In this document: positions 6,972-10,490 of the stretch, piece by piece
Layout: each line of letters begins with the position of its first letter
Position numbering within the stretch: the stretch's first letter is position 1
Notes under the pieces: generated by a model
The model's input: the letters and a program-made list of their open reading frames with translations, nothing else
Told to the model about the DNA's origin: nothing
The model's database searches: none
Program-made: the position numbers and the translations under genes
Assembly (NCBI GenBank): GCA_036939355.1
Contig: JALLAP010000883.1
Coordinates: 1 to 10,490 of the forward strand
Length of the DNA stretch: 10,490 bases
Direction: 5' to 3'
Origin: Thalassiosira profunda
Taxonomy: Eukaryota > Bacillariophyta > Thalassiosirophyceae > Thalassiosirales > Thalassiosiraceae

Positions 6972-8078
6972 ATGGCGCCCTACGCCCCCGCCTCCGATGG
7001 CTCCGCCGACGGCAGCTTCACCGCCGCCTTCGCCAAGGACGACGAGTCCATCCTCTTCTCCCTCACCGAACGCCTCCGCCTGCGCGAGGACGAGGTGCGG
7101 CAGCTCCGCCGCGAGAAGAGCGACCTCGAGAAGCAGCTGTTGTTACAAGGCAAAGTGAAGCTCGACGTGGCTTATGAGGAACTGATGAATCACCTGAAAC
7201 GACGAGAAGAGGACTTTCGGGATAAGAGCAAAAGGCAGGAGGACCGGCTGCGCGAGGTGGAGCGGGAGAACCGTCGTCTGAGGGATCGGCTGAAAGATTC
7301 GCGACGGATGTTGGACCACCAGAAGGAGGGACAGAACAGGGCGCTCACCGCGACGGAGAAGGTGATGGCGCAAGAACTCGACCTGATGGAGCGCCGCCTT
7401 GACGGTGTCCTGGAGGAAAGCGCGGAGAAAGACCGGAGAATCCTCGCGCTGGAGGGATTGGTGGGTCGGCTCGACCTCGCGGTGAAGCAGAGGGACGAGA
7501 CGGAAGGCCAAGACAAGGAGTTGCTGGCAAGATTGGGCGACCGTGTGGAAAACTACAAAATCTGTCACCGCGAGCTCGAGGCAGCCAACGAAGAGTTGGC
7601 GAGAGCGAACGAAGATCTGGGGCAACGCAACGAAGAGATGGAGCGGAGGGTGGACACGCAACGCCGACTCCTGAAGGAGAAAGAGGCCGAGGTACTCGAT
7701 GCAGAGCAATTCCGCGGCCAGCGGGAGGAAGATTTGACCGAGGACATGAAAGAGATGCGCCATCGCTACATCGAGATTATTGAGGCCCACAAGGACGCGC
7801 TGATGGATTACCAAGAGGAGACCCGCCTCCTGAACCTGCAGTGCGACAAGTACGAGGCGATCATCGATGATGCCGAACACGTAACGCACGAGCAGCGGTC
7901 GGCGCTAAAGGCCCGGAAGCGGGAGATCGAGAAGCTTTCAGATGCTATTGAGAAGGCGCAAAGCTCCGGTTTGTTCGGCCAGTTGGATCGGATGTGCAAT
8001 GCGGCGGGGAGCGTGGCCGTCGTTTCGGGCAACTCGTTGGTGGAGGAGAGCCCAGAATTAGGTAGGAAGAATAGCTAA
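6972..8078 (+). CDS. Intronless coiled-coil protein, 368 residues
   Basis: The ATG sits in a good eukaryotic context (GACCATGGCG) and the TAA is at 8076-8078. After a short Ala/Ser/Asp-rich head (1-25), nearly the whole chain to about residue 345 is charged and heptad-rich, with very high Glu, Arg, Lys and Leu and almost no Pro, which predicts one long parallel coiled coil. Notable segments are AANEELARANEDLGQRNEE (about 205-223) and an aromatic-containing HRYIEIIEAHKDALMDYQEE (about 264-283). The C-terminus (about 345-368) is Gly/Ser/Val-rich and likely flexible. I recognise no named family, and generic similarity to other coiled coils is not evidence of homology. Its divergent neighbour is also a coiled-coil protein. 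Its facing neighbour, the SET gene, stops 42 nt away. Confidence 0.85.
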   Translation: MAPYAPASDGSADGSFTAAFAKDDESILFSLTERLRLREDEVRQLRREKSDLEKQLLLQGKVKLDVAYEELMNHLKRREEDFRDKSKRQEDRLREVERENRRLRDRLKDSRRMLDHQKEGQNRALTATEKVMAQELDLMERRLDGVLEESAEKDRRILALEGLVGRLDLAVKQRDETEGQDKELLARLGDRVENYKICHRELEAANEELARANEDLGQRNEEMERRVDTQRRLLKEKEAEVLDAEQFRGQREEDLTEDMKEMRHRYIEIIEAHKDALMDYQEETRLLNLQCDKYEAIIDDAEHVTHEQRSALKARKREIEKLSDAIEKAQSSGLFGQLDRMCNAAGSVAVVSGNSLVEESPELGRKNS

Positions 8079-8120
8079 TGTTCAACACTGCAAACGATGC
8101 CCCCAACATTTGCGTCAACT

Positions 8121-9152
8121 TCAGAGTTCTGGTCTGCCCACATTCGTCCGTTGCAGTACCTCTTGTGGCACGAAGCCGTGCGACAAGAACCAGTCCTCCG
8201 GCGAGAATCCTAACAAGTTGTAATCCACGGTGATCTCGTCTCTAGGCACAATGCCCTCGCTTCGTCGAACCTCGAACGATCCCAGTAGCTCTTCCCTCGT
8301 ACCCACATCCTTTGCGCCCAATTCTATGAAGCCATCCGATTCCAAGTTGTGGTTGAAAAGGTCGGCGAGCGGCACCAAACGCGTGGAGCCCCCCCCGAGA
8401 TCGGGCGAGGCCGCCGTGCCTCGGCTGGAGACGATGCATAGCGACCACTTGATGGCGTTTGCTGCAGCTGCAACTTTTTGCTCGGTGTCCTTGCGGTTGT
8501 TGCCGTCGTCTCTCCATTCCTTTGGCCAGTGCTCGCTCCCAAGATACGGTCCGTAGTCCACTGCCATTCCATGAGATACTCGTGAAACGTATTGTCGCGA
8601 CGATGTCATGACCTCTTCAGGAATCACAGCATATGCAATTGCTTTGGAACCCGCATTATCGTCGCCCCACCACCCGCATCCCGGGTCAGCAGGCAGGGAG
8701 TTAAGATAAGGGCGCCATTTGTCGTCTGCTCCAGATATTCCCTTCAGATGAACGAGCAGCAATACGAGCAGAGCGGCATCGTCCAACGTCACCAGAGGAG
8801 CATCCATCAAGACTTCAGGAGGAACCAGAGGAGTAAGCGTCTCCAATGCGAGTTCACGCGTGAGCTGATACGAGAAGGGCACGCGCAGCCAAATGCCATC
8901 TGTCGCGCCATCACCATCGCCATCTGCCGCTGTGTCATCGCTAGCTTCTGCGAAGATTACGCCGCGATCGGCGCCGCAGGGGGCGGGCTCGGCCAGCTGC
9001 AGCGAGGGGTGGACGTAGCCTCCCTCTCGCCTTGTTTGCTCGGCGAGGATGGCCATCAGGGTATCGGAGGCCGTTGCAAATCCGAGCTGCGAGGATAGCG
9101 AGAGGACGACGACGATGCATCTGATGGCACCACGCATCGTCAAAGGCAGCAT
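8121..9152 (-). CDS. SET-domain protein lysine methyltransferase, Rubisco-LSMT/SETD3-like, with signal peptide
   Basis: 343 residues, ATG 9152-9150, TGA at 8123-8121. SET enzymes of this class methylate lysine or histidine in non-histone proteins using S-adenosylmethionine. Support: an N-terminal GG-x-x-H-P-S-L and DRGVIFA segment (about 44-68), LRVPFSYQLT (89-98), KWRPYLNSLP with the class hallmark W-x-P-Y-L-x-x-LP (145-154), KWSLCIVSSR (235-244), RLVPLADLFNHN (258-269) with the NH that lines the cofactor site, and DEITVDYN (305-312) with the C-flanking Tyr311, followed by GFSPEDWFLSHGFVP. The first 29 residues form a signal peptide (hydrophobic core IRCIVVVLSLSSQLG). Cleavage may follow Ala28, or precede Phe25, which would leave a Phe at +1. 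The protein ends about 16 residues after SHGF, so the C-terminal substrate-binding domain usual in this class (full length about 450-500) is missing. Substrate and final compartment are not known. Confidence 0.87.
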   Translation of the reverse strand: MLPLTMRGAIRCIVVVLSLSSQLGFATASDTLMAILAEQTRREGGYVHPSLQLAEPAPCGADRGVIFAEASDDTAADGDGDGATDGIWLRVPFSYQLTRELALETLTPLVPPEVLMDAPLVTLDDAALLVLLLVHLKGISGADDKWRPYLNSLPADPGCGWWGDDNAGSKAIAYAVIPEEVMTSSRQYVSRVSHGMAVDYGPYLGSEHWPKEWRDDGNNRKDTEQKVAAAANAIKWSLCIVSSRGTAASPDLGGGSTRLVPLADLFNHNLESDGFIELGAKDVGTREELLGSFEVRRSEGIVPRDEITVDYNLLGFSPEDWFLSHGFVPQEVLQRTNVGRPEL

Positions 9153-9374
9153 TAGCTCTTCGCTCTTCGGCCGTCCACCAGGTCTACCCGCCTACTGATC
9201 ACAGTCGCCCGACCGCTGCGCAACGCGGGGGAGCGGACCGGACTGCACCATCGTCGATGGAGTTAGCTAGGGAGGTACGATACGTAGTACGCTACGTACT
9301 TAGAACAGACCGACCCCTCCAGGGACAGGCCGACTGGCCGAGGGCTCTCTAGAGAAATAGCCTTCCCTTACTTA
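9153..9374. promoter_or_regulatory. Intergenic region upstream of the SET gene
   Basis: These 222 bp separate the SET start from the Tic22-like stop; both genes are on the minus strand, so this holds the SET promoter and the 3' end is fed by the Tic22-like transcript. It contains a perfect odd-centred palindrome CCATCGTCGATGG (9248-9260) and a TACG-rich hairpin (9281-9298). No canonical minus-strand AATAAA is seen. Confidence 0.45.
9281..9298. repeat. TACG-rich hairpin
   Basis: TACGTAG and CTACGTA form 7-bp perfect arms around a 4-nt loop. The surrounding 9276-9299 carries TACG four times at short spacing. The function is unknown; it lies about 130-150 bp upstream of the SET start codon. Confidence 0.5.
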
Positions 9375-10490
9375 TTACGCATTCTTGCCCCACGCTCGCA
9401 TCGGTCGGAGCCGCGCCTTGCCGCTTCCCCTGGCCCGGATTCTCTCCTTGGCCTGCACCCCCATTCGGGACGGTTCGAACACCACCCGCTCCAATCCGCT
9501 CTTGGCCGCGGCCGCTCCTTTCCCGATAAAGTTGTGCACCACCGGAATCTTCCCCACCAGTCCCTTTCTCTCCCGCACGAGCTCCGCCCGCCGTTCCGCC
9601 TTCCACTGCTCCCGATCGATGCTCGTCACGACATCAAGGGCGTCGAACACCTCCACCTCCGGCGGCGTCTCCGGAATCTTATCCTGGTTCGCGCTCCGAT
9701 TTCGCATCTCCGACCAATCATTCAACAAATCCTCGTACGAAAAGTACAGCGGGATCAGGCTCGACGATTCCCACGCCTTTGAACCCTGGACCATGCGTCG
9801 CAGCGCCGGGGGCCGCTTGACCAATCCCCCCGTGTAGAAGACGGGCAATCCCACCTGCCCCTCCCGGTGGGCGTACTCCCTCCGCAGCCGGTCGACGTCG
9901 CTCTCCACCAGCCCCTCCTTCTCGAGCTGACGCGCCTTCTTCGTCCGGGCCGCAATGTTTTTGGTGGCCTTCCGCCGCGCGCCCATTTTGTTCGCCTCGA
10001 TCACATCTTGAGGTTGGAGGAGCAGATCGGCATCTTCTTGGGCCGTGTCGCCGAAGCATCCCACCCGCTCCCGCCCCGCGCACCGGGCGGCGTAGAACAG
10101 CTCCCGTTTGGACGGGACGATCTTGTGCCGCAAGCTGCCCCCGTCGTCCATGCTCGGCATCTTCCCCGTGGTGTCGTCGACGGGCTGCCCCGTGGGCAAT
10201 CCGTTGCCCAGATGAGACGCCTGCCTTACCGCCTTGCCCAGAGAANGTGATCCGCAAGTCCCCGCCCTTCATGTGCTTCATCTGCTTCATCTCGTCCGCC
10301 AACGCCCGGGCGTCGTGCTCGTCCACAAAGTACAGCGAGATGGGACGGGTGTCCTGCATGTCATCCTTGGACTGCACCCGCGAAAATTTGCTCACGTCGT
10401 CCTGCTCATTCTTCCCGGCGCCGCTCCCCTCCAACTCGATCGCCTTCTCCTCGTCCTTGTACTTCTCGAAGAGCATGTACGGCGAGCCCC
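9375..10490 (-). CDS. Tic22-like plastid protein-import protein, partial, frame broken by an N
   Basis: It runs from beyond the right edge to tandem stops (TAA 9377-9375, TAA 9374-9372). Reading through the N at 10246 as an extra base gives 370 visible residues. Tic22 proteins act as chaperone-like factors in the space between plastid envelope membranes, and relatives serve complex plastids. Support: an upstream segment with RPISLYFVDEHDARALADEM, then DLRITSLGKAVRQA, where the Tic22 pattern of a beta strand, DA helix and 'SLGK' is visible; a second half with GLPVFYTGGL, then LIPLYFSYEDLLNDW, then EVEVFDALDVV, repeating the same fold unit as in the duplicated Tic22 architecture. Lineage-type additions are a basic Arg/Lys-rich insert (MGARRKATKNIAARTKKARQ region) before GLPVF and a strongly basic C-terminal tail of about 55 residues. 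The targeting presequence is not in the window. Codon use is strongly GC-ending. The family call rests on pattern recognition, not on a search. Confidence 0.75.
10246..10246. other. Ambiguous base that shifts the Tic22-like frame (probable sequencing insertion)
   Basis: With the N counted, the upstream frame (ending GGDLRI) continues into Gly/Arg/His-rich nonsense, while the conserved downstream protein lies in another frame. Dropping the N gives DLRITSLGKAVRQASHLGNG, which runs smoothly into the downstream frame and restores a conserved-looking Tic22 motif. No splice donor and acceptor are present at this spot. Confidence 0.85.

Noticed and set aside
6838..7177. Plus-strand frames starting near 6839 and 6889
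   Set aside because: They overlap the real gene start in other frames, consist of Pro/Arg/Ala-rich translation and have no sequence features of a protein.
7143..7889. A 248-codon open frame on the minus strand
   Set aside because: It is antisense to the 368-residue coiled-coil protein and has the same Leu/Val/His shadow composition; there is no domain and no splice support.
8079..8120. A missed 3' exon adding a substrate-binding domain to the SET gene
   Set aside because: No convincing donor precedes the TGA, and any downstream exon would have to lie antisense within the coiled-coil gene, where no such domain is readable.
9375..10199. An independent start of the Tic22-like protein at the TTG near 10199
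   Set aside because: TTG is not a normal eukaryotic start, and the conserved protein continues upstream once the N at 10246 is discounted.
1..10490. CRISPR array, rRNA or tRNA gene, transposase, viral gene or bacterial operon
   Set aside because: I saw no spaced repeat array, no cloverleaf or rRNA core sequence, no transposase or integrase motif and no viral hallmark. Spliceosomal introns and strand-alternating genes argue for an ordinary nuclear region.

Overview
This is a stretch of a compact eukaryotic nuclear genome, most likely from an alga with a secondary, red-lineage plastid. Three short introns (86, 104 and 96 nt) all begin GTGAGT and end CAG, and removing each one joins two conserved protein segments in frame. 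A plastid phosphate-translocator protein begins with a signal peptide, a Tic22-like plastid import protein lies at the right edge, and a SET protein of the Rubisco-LSMT/SETD3 type also has a signal peptide. Signal peptides on plastid proteins suggest a complex plastid (stramenopile, haptophyte or cryptophyte). I cannot narrow the lineage further from sequence alone.

Layout. (1) 3-1133 (+): 3' part of a protein made of repeated small beta-rich modules, open at the left edge. (2) 1151-2529 (-): a DHHC protein S-acyltransferase in two exons, tail to tail with gene 1 and only 17 nt between the stop codons. (3) 2530-2937: shared upstream region with an AT-rich core. (4) 2938-4241 (+): triose-phosphate/phosphate translocator in two exons, with a signal peptide. 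(5) 4469-6481 (-): a 638-residue coiled-coil protein in two exons with an acidic tract and a Ser-Pro-rich tail. (6) 6482-6971: shared upstream region with inverted repeats and a cluster of TTCGCA motifs. (7) 6972-8078 (+): a second, intronless coiled-coil protein of 368 residues. (8) 8121-9152 (-): the SET-domain protein, 42 nt tail to tail with gene 7. (9) 9375-10490 (-): Tic22-like protein, open at the right edge, broken in the given sequence by an ambiguous base at 10246 that looks like a sequencing insertion.

The first six genes alternate strands (+ - + - + -), giving convergent pairs with very short gaps and divergent pairs with about 400-490 bp of shared upstream DNA. Three genes plausibly serve the plastid: carbon export, a SET methyltransferase and protein import. 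The DHHC enzyme, the module-repeat protein and the two coiled-coil proteins are general cell-biology genes, the last three without a recognised family. I see no mobile element, RNA gene, CRISPR array, viral gene or obvious new multi-gene system. The points most worth a second look are the frameshifting N in the Tic22 gene, the SET-only methyltransferase with a presequence, a roughly 74-residue VPxL repeat in the larger coiled-coil protein, the modular repeat protein, and the TGCA-rich introns.
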